Assembly: GCA_949128115.1 (NCBI GenBank)
Contig: CASBRS010000030.1
Coordinates: forward strand, 1 to 64,000
DNA: 64,000 bases
Direction: 5' to 3'
Origin: Anaspis maculata
Lineage: Eukaryota; Arthropoda; Insecta; Coleoptera; Scraptiidae
The position numbers were made by a program, and so were the translations under genes. Below are positions 44,001 to 53,219 of this stretch, piece after piece; positions within the stretch are counted from its first letter, which is position 1; every line of letters starts with the position of its first letter. Below the pieces are notes generated by a model, which worked only from the letters and a program-made list of their open reading frames with translations, made no database searches and was not told the DNA's origin.

Positions 44001-46124
44001 CAGTAATCAAAATTACTCATGCCCTTTACTCTTGCAGGAACCAGTCAGATTCGTCTGTTTGGCTGACGTCATACTGCGCCCGCGTGTTTCAAGAAGCCTC
44101 GTTCCACGAATGGGAAAACTACATTTACATCGACCCCGAAGTCATCTCCAAGGCCGTTGAGTGGGTGCTGAAGCACCAGACCGAATACGGCTCGTTCTAC
44201 GAACCGACTTGGCTGCCCGACCGTAAATACAATGCCACGTACAACTTCTACAACGACCACATACGGCAGCGCAACATAACGCTGACGGCACACGTCCTCA
44301 TCATGTTGGAAAGCGTCAAGGACCTGAACAATGGTCTGAGCTCCAAAGTAGCCATCGCCAAGAAAAACGCCATCCACTGGCTGGAACGCAACATGGACCT
44401 GATCAAGGAGCAGGGACGCGCTTTTGACGTCGCCATCGTGGCCTACGCCCTAATGAAAAGCAAAGCTCCGCTCGCGGAAACAGCCTTCCTGGAACTGTCC
44501 CGGCAAAGACGCTTAGAAGGCGGCCTTATGTACTGGGGCCGCGAGTCGATACCGCAACCGCCTTACAAAATCGAGAATCAAAGACCCTTCCTGTTGCCCC
44601 GGCTGCCGTACCAGTACGACTCGGAAAACATCGAGGCCACGTCGTACGCGCTGATGGTGTACGTCGCCAGGCAGGATAGCTTAATGGATAACATCGTGCG
44701 CTGGCTGAACACGCAGCGGCTGACGGACGGCGGCTGGGCTTCGACAGCCGACACGGGCGTAGCGCTGAAGGCGCTGATCGAATACACCTCCGTGCAGAAG
44801 ATCAGAAACAATTCCAGTCTTTCCGTCACCATCGAGGCTTCCTCTTTGCCGGGCAAGACGCAGATGCTGTTCGTCGACGACAAAAACCGGGCGCACCTGC
44901 AGCACATCGACATACCGAACGCCTGGGGCACCGTCAAAGTCCAGGGCAACGGCACCGGATACGCCATCCTGCAAATGTCCGTCCAGTACAACGTGGACGT
45001 CGCCGGGTTCCAGACCAAGCCACCGGTGCCGGCTTTTGATCTGAGAATCAGGTCGTTGTTCTCCGGCAGAAACTTGTCCCACATCACTTTTCACAGCTGT
45101 CAAAGGTAAATAACTGGTTATAACAGAGGGCGGCCGACGAAGTTTGCGCTGAAAATTTTATGCGCTTCAAGCTGACCAATTTAATGATTCTTGGTTGAGC
45201 CGTTTTCGCATTGGTGAGTACTTCTTCTCACTTTTCGTTCCGAATTTTCGCAAATATGCCTGAGTTGTGCAGCTAGGGTTCGTGATTGAAGCTGTGACTT
45301 CAATCATCTTTTCAGGTCGATTGAGACTAATCACACCTTCGGCAGGAAGTGACAGGCGATCATCTTCTTCAAACGTGTATTTGATTTGTTGTGTTTTGCG
45401 AATTCCGAGGCGAATCCTAACCGTCTAGTGAACATACGGACCACCACGTCCAACGGGAACTTCAACTCCAAGATTATTATTACTGTGTAATTTCAGCTGG
45501 ACTCACATGAACGAATCGGAACGGTCTGGGATGGCCGTGCTCGATGTAACCATTCCTACAGGATACATGATCCAGCAGCAAGACTTGGATGCCTACGTAT
45601 TGTCAAGGCAAGTCAGGAATTTACAAAGGGCTCGATTCTCTGAACGCAAAGTTCTGTTTTACTTCGATTACGTAAGTTTTCTCTTCCAGAGTTATCAAAG
45701 AACTGTCTTAATGAGTTCTTTTTTTTCAGCTGGACCGCGAAGAAACTTGCATAAACTTCACAGTGGAACGATGGTACCCTGTCGCAAACATGTCACGCTA
45801 TCTTCCGATCAGAGTTTACGATTATTACGCACCAGGTATGCTCGTGTTACAAGTTTATGATAATCGCTTGCTAATAATTGCTATTTTTTTCCAACAGAAC
45901 GATTCAACGAAACGATTTTTGATGCAGTAGCGACGTACGTCTTGGATATTTGCCAAGTGTGCGGCAGCAGTCAGTGCCCTTATTGCTGGAAAAACACGTC
46001 GGCTAACATTCCCATTTCGTTCTCCACGTCACTATTCAAAAGCATCATCCTCATAGCGCGCTACTTATACTTCCAACTACAAGATGTCATCAATAAATTT
46101 CATATTAATCCATCAGCACTTTGA
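35007..46124 (+). CDS. Mcr: Macroglobulin complement-related protein (Mcr), 1,790 aa
   Basis: Exons 35,007-35,428, 39,564-40,632, 40,694-40,918, 41,672-43,752, 44,038-45,105, 45,497-45,671, 45,730-45,835 and 45,898-46,124; all join in frame at GT-AG sites. A 5' untranslated exon is likely, since TTCAG lies 11 bp before the ATG. Signal peptide about 1-23, then a disordered Asn/Gln-rich segment, alpha-2-macroglobulin domains (LDKPVYMQGDTVRFR), a second Gln/Asn/Tyr-rich insert at about 400-470 behind a KKRHHR basic site, an LDLa module at about 895-930 (six Cys) and a thioester-domain motif DCAEQ with Cys at 1,206. Length and LDLa match insect Mcr, about 1,760 aa in Drosophila, where it is an extracellular TEP-family protein needed for septate junctions, phagocytosis and autophagy signalling. 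The canonical motif is GCGEQ; here Cys and Gln remain but both Gly are changed. Intron 1 (4.1 kb) carries a transposon. Confidence 0.95.
35974..39135 (+). mobile_element. Academ-type DNA transposon, copy 2, in Mcr intron 1
   Basis: 3,162 bp. Ends TAGTACGTTGGGTA and, inverted, TAGTACGTCGGGTA, flanked by ATG on both sides (35,971-35,973 and 39,136-39,138). Inverted arms of about 200 bp share CTGCACATTTTGATTGGAAT, TATGATCATAGAT and AACAAGATGGCGG-type landmarks. It carries the decayed nuclease gene at 36,780-38,538. It lies in the sense orientation in Mcr intron 1. Confidence 0.8.
36780..38538 (+). pseudogene. decayed FEN1/XPG-like nuclease, copy 2
   Basis: Pieces in several frames follow the order of copy 1. 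There is an upstream part absent from copy 1 (LAFVRSIRDGNYELFIHAL and ELTPWFFITDHLHYAR at about 36,800-36,900), then IIYDGAAL, RIHILWDIHHKTSLK, REKRGSGIRR, PNNWNDFL, EEADGRILL, VDTDVVVLAI, a FHAF...SD stretch where copy 1 has FHAFTGCDT, VWKSFPEA and RELVEC. Stops and frameshifts separate most pieces, and the Cys of the GCD motif is Ser. Not functional. Its value is that it shows the N-terminal region missing from copy 1. Confidence 0.75.
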
Positions 46125-46203
46125 GCTTCACTGTAGTTGAAGTAAATACAAAAAAAGGCGCGATTCATGTCATTTTCATCGTGAAAAATAGAGTTGACGG
46201 CAC

Positions 46204-46624
46204 ACCAGAGGGACCTGTGGGCGGGGTTGAACAGAAAAACCAAAATCGTTTCGAACGAGTCCATGTGTTGAAATAGGGGAAGCAACACCGTCAGCTAGAC
46301 GGGCCCGTGGCGCAGGCGGTTCTGTGACTGCCTGCGGTGCGGGAGGCCCCGGGTTCGATTCCCGGTGGAAAGTCTGGGTGTTGTGTTGTCCAAAATGGCA
46401 CTGTTCAATGTAAACAATTGTGAAATGAATAAACGGGCAAAACTCCTATGACAAAAAGCCGATAAGGAGAAAAACATTTATTATTATTATTATTATAACA
46501 CCGTCAGCTGGAAACTGGACCATTACCAGATCACAGGCGAACCCAAAATCCCACTGCACATCTAGGTGTGTCACTGGATAAATTTAGTTCGCGCAGTTAG
46601 GCTCCGCCCACAGGTCCCTGTGGT
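46204..46624. mobile_element. possible TIR element split by the SINE
   Basis: Inverted arms of about 22 bp: ACCAGAGGGACCTGTGGGCG at the left, and at the right the complement of ACCACAGGGACCTGTGGGCG. Without the SINE the unit is about 210 bp. No target duplication is seen. The CAGAGG-like end would fit a hAT MITE, but this is weak. Confidence 0.45.
46297..46496 (+). mobile_element. tRNA-derived SINE with ATT tail
   Basis: 200 bp with an internal RNA polymerase III promoter: box A TGGCGCAGGCGG near 46,308 and box B GGTTCGATTCC near 46,352. A tRNA-unrelated body and a (ATT)n tail follow. A perfect 13 bp target duplication AACACCGTCAGCT flanks it (46,284-46,296 and 46,497-46,509), so the insertion is young. 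It lies 170 bp behind the Mcr stop codon, in the same orientation, and contains the first canonical AATAAA (46,428-46,433) downstream of that stop. Confidence 0.92.
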
Positions 46625-46644
46625 ATTCTGAGTACTCTAATAAA

Positions 46645-47180
46645 CTTTCGTTTCTCGTATTTTGGGTTCATTAATTTTGGTCCCGTGGAATGTCGAGCAA
46701 CGTAAATTTTAACATATTTTTATACGACTCACATCACATTAACAAGTCATATCACACCATCATTTTTGAATACTCGTGAGCTCAATTTTATCGAAGCAAG
46801 AGGAAAAAAATACCCAGTAGCGCTCTTTAGTCTTAGAACAAGCTATCCAACTGTACTACTGAAATAAGTGCGTTATTAGCTAGTAGACAAAATAAAACAA
46901 AACAGAATAATGTTATATTGTTGAAAACTACCCGTATTTTTTCCTATTTTGTTATATTTTTTGAATGTTTTTAAATAAGACTAAAGAATATTATGTCCAG
47001 TTGAACAGTTTTTTCTCATATTGTATAATGTCTGCTGTAGAATCAGTTTGTTTTATTAAGGGACTATTCTCTACCTAGGTTGAAAATAGACTTCAAAAAA
47101 GTGTTTGTACTCATGTTGACTTTGATAAAACCATTTTCTTTTGATAAAAATTACTTTATTTAATCACTTTACTTACTTCA
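46645..47180. other. gene-free stretch between convergent genes
   Basis: AT-rich DNA between Mcr (+) and the gene at 47.2 kb (-). A canonical AATAAA lies at 46,639-46,644 (+), just before this stretch. Nothing else is recognised. Confidence 0.4.
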
Positions 47181-47554
47181 TTACTTTTCACAATCCTCTT
47201 CTGAATAAACATCACCTTCACTGTCATAATCCTCATAAACATCCAAGTTTTTGTAATGTTGCGCGCCAATTTCACTTTCTTCTTGTTTCAAGTATTCATA
47301 ATCTGGGCTGTAATTTTTGATTCCTTTGTGAGCTTTTCTTCGTTCCAACTGCGAAAAATTGGGATTATAAATGTGAAGAAAATTACACTTTTGGAAAATA
47401 CTACCTCTCGCTTCTCCAGAAACTCCTTGAAGGCTTCCCTTAATTTTCTGGCACTTTCATACTGGATAGGGTTTTCATTTATGGAGGAAATATAGTCCGA
47501 GTCACAGCTGCTTAGTCTATGTAAAGCTTTAGATTTCTTCATAGCTTTCGTCAC
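47181..47554 (-). CDS. unrecognised acidic protein, last two exons
   Basis: Minus-strand exons 47,405-47,554 (50 codons) and 47,181-47,348 (55 codons plus TAA), separated by a 56 bp GT-AG intron, both in phase 0. The first piece is basic and helical (VTKAMKKSKALHRL, ARKLREAFKEFLEKRE). The second starts ERRKAHKGIKNYSPDYEYL and ends in an acidic tail (EDYDSEGDVYSEEDCEK). A TTCCATAG acceptor lies before the first piece, so more exons lie upstream at higher coordinates; I could not identify them. Composition, exact phase and short intron argue for a real gene. It is tail to tail with Mcr. I do not recognise the family. Confidence 0.65.
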
Positions 47555-48620
47555 CTATGGAAGTATTATAATGAGGTTATTACCTGCAGTTCCGTTTGAT
47601 GATAATTTTATTTATTCGAAACTCTTCTAGTAAAAATAGCAGGAATTTCTTCAATTTTAATTTTCTCGTAATCTTCCAACTAAGCGTTTTTGAAATATTT
47701 TTCAAACGTTACAACTCAAATATCTCATAACCCAGATATTTATTCAAATGATGGTCAAAGCGTGAACAAATAGATGACCGACTAAAAATGTACAAAACCA
47801 GCCCTAAAGGAGCTGGGCCAGAACATTAAAAGTCCCCTAAAGTCCCGTGAGCTTTGTGTCGTCCAAAACTTATTTCTGAAATAATCAAGCATTTTTTCTG
47901 AAATGTCTGCTGCAGATTAAGACTCTAGAGGGGCAGTTGTCATAGTTGATCAAAAAACTGCAACAACGACTTCAAAATTCAAGATTAACCTAGAAAAAGA
48001 CGCAATTAAGTAACGCCGCCTATGTCACCATCGCCCTCTTGTTTGTATTATTGTAATTCTGCACCAACAATATCACGCGGCTCCGGAACCCATAGATTCT
48101 GTGGCGCCCCGAACACGATTCATACCACGACATTCTCTCCGACACGCTAGGTCGACCATCCACGTGAAATGGCAACTCTCCAGCTCGATGGTGGCTGTGG
48201 ACAGATCGTCTTGAGCTCTTGGACCCTCTTCAAGGACCATCGCACGGTCCCGGGAAGTCTCATTGTTCTCCAGTTAGATTCAAGTCATTTCACACCCTAG
48301 CTAGCCAGGTAGACTCGTTGATATTGTTCATATAGCCAAAGTCAATCGCATTTTCTGTTGTGCTTTCCAAAGCCCCACTCTCGTTGTCGTCTCCGCTTGT
48401 AATCACGGGTTTTATTGCCGGTCTTAGAAAAGCCGACCCGAAAGCCGGAGGCCCTCAGCTCTGGCACGCAATAAGGTGTTTGCACTCTGCCTGAAATCCA
48501 GAAAACTATTCGGAGAATTCAGACCCGTGACCTCTCGTGAGCCACCTCCCCCTATATGAAAACTGCTCATTTGATAATCATAATATTCTAAGGAACCTTA
48601 CACCTTTCGGCAACTAACAT
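47555..48620. other. stretch without a recognised gene
   Basis: Upstream exons of the minus-strand gene at 47.2 kb may lie here or further on, but none could be fixed. At 48,102 (+) GTGGCGCCCCGAACACG resembles a retroelement primer-binding site (TGGCGCC...), yet I find no matching LTR pair or gag-pol frame. Confidence 0.3.
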
Positions 48621-49285
48621 GCAGGGTGATTTTTTTAAAAGGACCACCCCAGATTTCTTGCCGCCAAATTTTTTTCCAGGAAAACGCCGAATCAGGTCGA
48701 TTTCTATTGCAATTAACATACAGGGTGATTTTTTTTAATGGACCTACCCCAAATTAGGTACTCGTCGCCAAATTTGTTTTCCAGGAAAACGCCGAAACAG
48801 GTCGATTTCTATTTCAAGGGGGACATCTAAGACACACATTGTCAAATTTTCATCTTCAACCCCTTCGCCCCCACCTCACCCTACTTTAGAATTTCAAACA
48901 AAATTACCTACCTTGTGATACATCATATTGAAGGTAATGAAATTTTCTTTCTGTAAAACATTATTTCAAGGTTTCTGAACCACCCTCTAACCCTTTTCTA
49001 CAATTATCTTAATTGGGAGCGAAGGGGTTGAAGATAAAAATTTAGCAATACATGTCTTAGATGTCCCCCTCGAAATAAAAATCGACCTATTTTTGCTGGA
49101 ACATCTATTTCTCAAGGATCGGCAGCTAATAGGGGGAAAGCTTCCCTTAAATTAACGATGGAAACATTTTAAGGGGGGTTGGGGGTGGTTTAAAAGATTT
49201 CAAAATATGTTAGAAATTGGACAATGTGTGTCCTAGATGTCCCTCAAAATAAAAATTGATCTGTCCTTTTCAGAGAATCACCCTG
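48621..49285. mobile_element. foldback element F3 with CAGGGTGATT ends
   Basis: The element proper is 48,721-49,285: TA, CAGGGTGATTTTTTTT at the left and AATCACCCTG, TA at the right. Inverted interior landmarks are GGGGGACATCTAAGACACA with its diverged complement near 49,050 and 49,220, and CAACCCCTTCGC with GCGAAGGGGTTG. The left terminal 100 bp occurs twice in tandem (48,621 and 48,721, both followed by TTTTCCAGGAAAACGCCGAA). Non-coding. Confidence 0.75.
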
Positions 49286-51849
49286 TATATAATATTCTGA
49301 GAAGTATTGCCTACGCAAGCTTTGATGGCCAATATCAATAATTAACTTGAAACCAAGAGAGAGTGACTGATAGATGGAACAACCTTCAATTTTCTTTCAA
49401 TAACGCTCAATAATTCCTTTCACAAAAAATGTTCTATAAGTGGCTACGTGACCACACGTATGCAGTGTCTCAGAACTGCTGGTACTGATAAAGAAACCAT
49501 TCATTTAACGGAACCCATAACCATTTTCCCTTATCGTCTAGACGAAATCCATTTAGCAATCTACAGGAGGATTCGGTTTTGTCAGGGGGGCAGGACGTTC
49601 CTACAGGTCCCGAAAAGGAACCAGCCGCTGGTATTGGTTAAAAACAAACCACGCAAAATACGTCATCGGAGATTATAAGAATCCCCCTGAGAAGAGAATC
49701 AATTAGTTCAGTTGCGGGAGAGTTCAGAATAATGAGCTGATAAATTAGGTCGCGAACCGAGCGGAAACCAACATGTTAAACTTTGTCGAGAATTCCCAAT
49801 TCTTCAGTGAAAAGTGAAAGACACAACCTAACTAATGGGACCAAAAGGCCGTTTCATAAACTCCAAAAATCGAAAATCGGAAAACGCGGAACTATTATTC
49901 ATAAACTCACACGTGATAAATACCGCGAAACTTCAAGAAATCGACCTGTACAGTGTACAGCCTAAATTATTTTTAATTACAGTGTGAATAAATGCGCGAA
50001 ATAACCGGATATCACCTGGTGGACCGTGAATTTTTAAGTTTTTTTTTAGTGAGATGATCAGCTGACAGGTAGGATCTTGTATCCTCATATTGATGCAAAA
50101 GAGTTATTTGTGAATCGTGAATGAATAGGACGCCGGCTTGAGGTATGATGTTGTCGTGCTCGGTGCAATAAATGCGCGGGGAAAAATATTACAGAAACTG
50201 AGTCGTCACGCCTTCTCTAATGTTATAGTAATTATCGGACTCTCGCTCAGCGCTCAAACCCCTCTCTTGTCACATCTCTCTGGTTCAAATATGAAATTAT
50301 GCCTCTCTGGTTTTCAATCATGAAAAGTATATCCTCGGGTATATCTCTCTGGTGTAATCATAGAAATTACCTTCCAGTGTCCGGAACACCCGTATTTGCT
50401 ATGATAACTTGATTGATTGGTTGACATCACATGCTGCACAGTGACGTAACCTATAACTTTAGTGACCACGTGTTAGTTGTTTATCATCATTACTGTACGG
50501 ACATTTCCCAACTTTAATTGATACCTAATTGAAGCAAGCCTAGCCTAGACTGGCTAGCTGTCCATTATTTGTTCTTTGTAAACACCTATTTTTTTTTTTG
50601 TCAATATACTTTGTTCGTTGGTTGATTTTACCCAATGTCTATTATTTAGAATGAGCTCTACCACAAAGATCTTCCGTGTGCCCATCGGTTGTCCAACCCT
50701 TCTCCCAGCCCGCGAAACGGGAGTAAAATACATTTTGCGGTGGTGGCAGCGTTACGCTATCGAATTAGTTCCAAGGCCTTCCAGGACAATCAAAGAACAC
50801 ACCCTTCCTCTTTAACCTAGTACCATGATACATCCCCTTATAGCCATTCTCATTTACCTGGGGTCCTCGGGGCGCAGGTTCACCTATATTGGCGCCGTCG
50901 CCAAACCCAACCCTTGACAGCCCAATCGATAAGCGCTCCCGGTTGAACAGCCAATTGAACCAGTGAGTTTAGTCTATGGAAAGACCTGCGCACGAGCTGC
51001 GAGTAAAGGGAACCGCCTATATGAGAAGGTCTATAATAATAACTTCTTTTTTCCCGGTGGTGTACTGTTTTTTGTTAGCTGAACTTAGAACTTAGTCTTA
51101 CAGTTCAACTAAGCGAAATATTCGCATGGAAAAGGCTTTGGAAAATGGAAAAGCTCACGCGGAATTCTAGGGGACTCTTGTTGTTTCACGGTCAAGCTCC
51201 TTTCAGGTTACTTTTGCATATTTTCACCCGTTCACCAATTTGTTCAGGCTAGATATTATCTGGACTATGAACGCAGCAGCGACTTTTTTTTCTGAAGTAA
51301 GCACAGAATCCAAAGTGATCAATTTTCTGAAATTTTCGAAGAAATTTTGGGACATGGTTCAGATTACTGGTTCTGATTGGGATTAAGACCTCATTTTTGA
51401 TGGGGTACCAGCTCCCAAACTAACCACCCACTCACAACACCCTGTAGGTTGCCAGTTGGAAGAATATTCCCTCAAAGTTTGCATAATTGTCCTGAATCAC
51501 CCAGTAGTCAAGAGTAATATACAAGACTTGAAAGATGGCAATGTAAGAAAACTACTCTGTAGTGTCCTAGAATTTAGTATGACAAAAATAACCCTGAAAA
51601 CCTCAGTTGACGTGAAGACCTGCCAAGCAAAATCTCACTTTTGTTCCATACGCCCTCTGGCCAACTTTGAAATCAGTTGTTAGGTTTTAGTGAAAGATAA
51701 ATAAGCTGGTATAAGGCCAAGTTGTATATCAGCCAAACTTGAAACAAATCCCTTCTACCATTCAGAAGTTATTGATGGACAACAAAGACAGAAAAATAAT
51801 GAACAGGGCTTAACAAATTTTATAAAACCAACTTCAGAGCTGGTCATAT
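49286..51849. other. gene-free stretch
   Basis: No host gene, RNA gene or complete element is seen. Two AATAAATGCGCG motifs (about 49,987 and 50,168) hint at old LTR-like or duplicated sequence, but no paired repeat of useful length is visible. The short frames present overlap on both strands and match nothing I know. Confidence 0.35.
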
Positions 51850-52760
51850 TTAGGGATAGTCCAAGGTTACTTTCACAAAATACTGGGACACATGCATGCC
51901 GCTTGAACGTACCCTATTCAAAATGTCATGATGGTTCAAACCCAAAACATCTTGAGCCATGGGTGGTAAAGCTTCTTCATACAATTCACTTTCTTCTACC
52001 ATATTTTCCGATTCAAATTCTGCGATTTTTTCCTGGAACACTTCGATAAGCAACGGCAAAAAGCAACAGATGGCCGTTACAAACCCTGGTGGAAGGATCC
52101 AGAGGAGCGACCAGCTCAAATTCAGTCTTCAACTTGGTTTGTATTGGCACCGGCTCGTGGTCTTCTCCGAAATCAGCCTGGGCCAGCTTGACATCGACAT
52201 CGATAATTTTGGAGTACTGTGCGTCTTTCAGAAACGTAATTTTCGGAACGGAGCCAATCACCCGCAGGCCGGAAAGCTCGTTTCTCAGATATCCGGCGTT
52301 TCGTTTCAACAGGGCCTCGACGTGGTCGTCGTTCTGGTTGCCCCTGGCCAGCCAGTAGACTGTGAGTATCCTGAAATCGGGGGCGATTCGGACGCGGTTG
52401 ATTTCGATGCCGTGGCCGAGGAATTCGCTGCTGTTCTCGCCGGTGGCCATCAAGTCGGTGATGTGGCGCATGAACAGTTTGTTGAGCACGGCGGCGCGTT
52501 TCGAGTTTCCCGAGCCCCGTCCCTCGAAGACGCCTTTGCTGAAGGAAGTGGCCGACGGCATGGTCGGGCTGTTTTCTATAAACCGTCGTCTGGAAGAAGC
52601 GATGCTGGTTAAATCGAAAGACCTCGCTGGTTGCTTACTTTTTTCCAGAATTTCCCAAGACTTTATTCATGGTTTTGCCGGCATTGGCGTTAGAAACCAA
52701 AGACGTATGGAAACACCTAGCTGCCACATGGTGATTTTGAATCAGTTTCGCGAAATTCAT
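51850..52760 (-). CDS. RBFA: mitochondrial ribosome-binding factor A, 269 aa
   Basis: Minus-strand exons 52,639-52,760, 52,085-52,589 and 51,850-52,032. They join in frame (122 + 505 + 183 = 810 bp) at GT-AG sites. The N-terminus (MNFAKLIQNHHVAARCFHTS) is basic and lacks acidic residues, as a mitochondrial targeting peptide should. The core has the RbfA pattern: HITDLMATGENSSEFLGHGI, RIAPDFRILTVYWLARG, and YLRNELSGLRVIGSVPKITF with the Lys-rich tail after it. RBFA helps maturation of the small mitochondrial ribosomal subunit by binding its rRNA. The acidic C-terminal exon (EKIAEFESENMVEESELYEE) is less conserved. It is head to head with RIC1, 459 bp apart, so the two probably share a promoter region. 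Confidence 0.9.
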
Positions 52761-53219
52761 CGCGCAAAACTCAAAAATAACCCTTGGGATTCCTTTTCCT
52801 TGCTGTTGATGTACATAGCCTCCAAAACGTCAGCTTGACTTTGACAGTTTTGACGTTACAATTATGGACAGTGAACGTTTATGGAAATTGCAAAATCCAT
52901 GTGTCTCAAAAATATTGATATGGACATAAAACCGCTCAACTGCCGCGCTTTTAGCAGAATTTTCGATTAGTTGCGCTGTATTTGAGACACAAAACTCTAC
53001 AAGTTTTGTTTTATCGACATGGAGAAATCTCCAAAACGTCAAATTTGACAGCTACAAGTATGGACGGCGAACGCGTTATGGACAACGCGGGCAAAACATC
53101 ACTTTCCAAAAAAATATGGACGTCATGTATGTGTCAAAGTGATTTTTAATTTGAAAACCAGCAACACCGTTTTCAGAATGCCACTGATCAATCTAAAGGC
53201 TTAAAGTGCTGCGAAGAAC
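52761..53219. promoter_or_regulatory. shared RBFA-RIC1 promoter region
   Basis: 459 bp between two divergent start codons. It contains a diverged direct duplication: CTCCAAAACGTCA ... TTGACAG ... TATGGAC(A/G)G(T/C)GAACG occurs at about 52,819-52,876 and again at 53,029-53,080. Between the copies lies an inverted pair, GTGTCTCAAAAATA near 52,911 and TATTTGAGACACA near 52,978. No clear TATA box for either gene. Confidence 0.5.
53178..53204 (+). other. upstream ORF of RIC1 (8 codons)
   Basis: ATG followed by seven codons and TAA, ending 15 bp before the RIC1 start codon in a different frame. It would be translated first if it lies in the mRNA leader. A TTTTCAG acceptor-like site sits one base before it, so it could also be the first codons of a spliced leader exon. 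Confidence 0.3.

Noticed and set aside
46301..46372. Functional tRNA gene
   Set aside because: Box A and box B are present, but the rest does not fold as a tRNA and the unit ends in an ATT tail with target duplications: it is a SINE.
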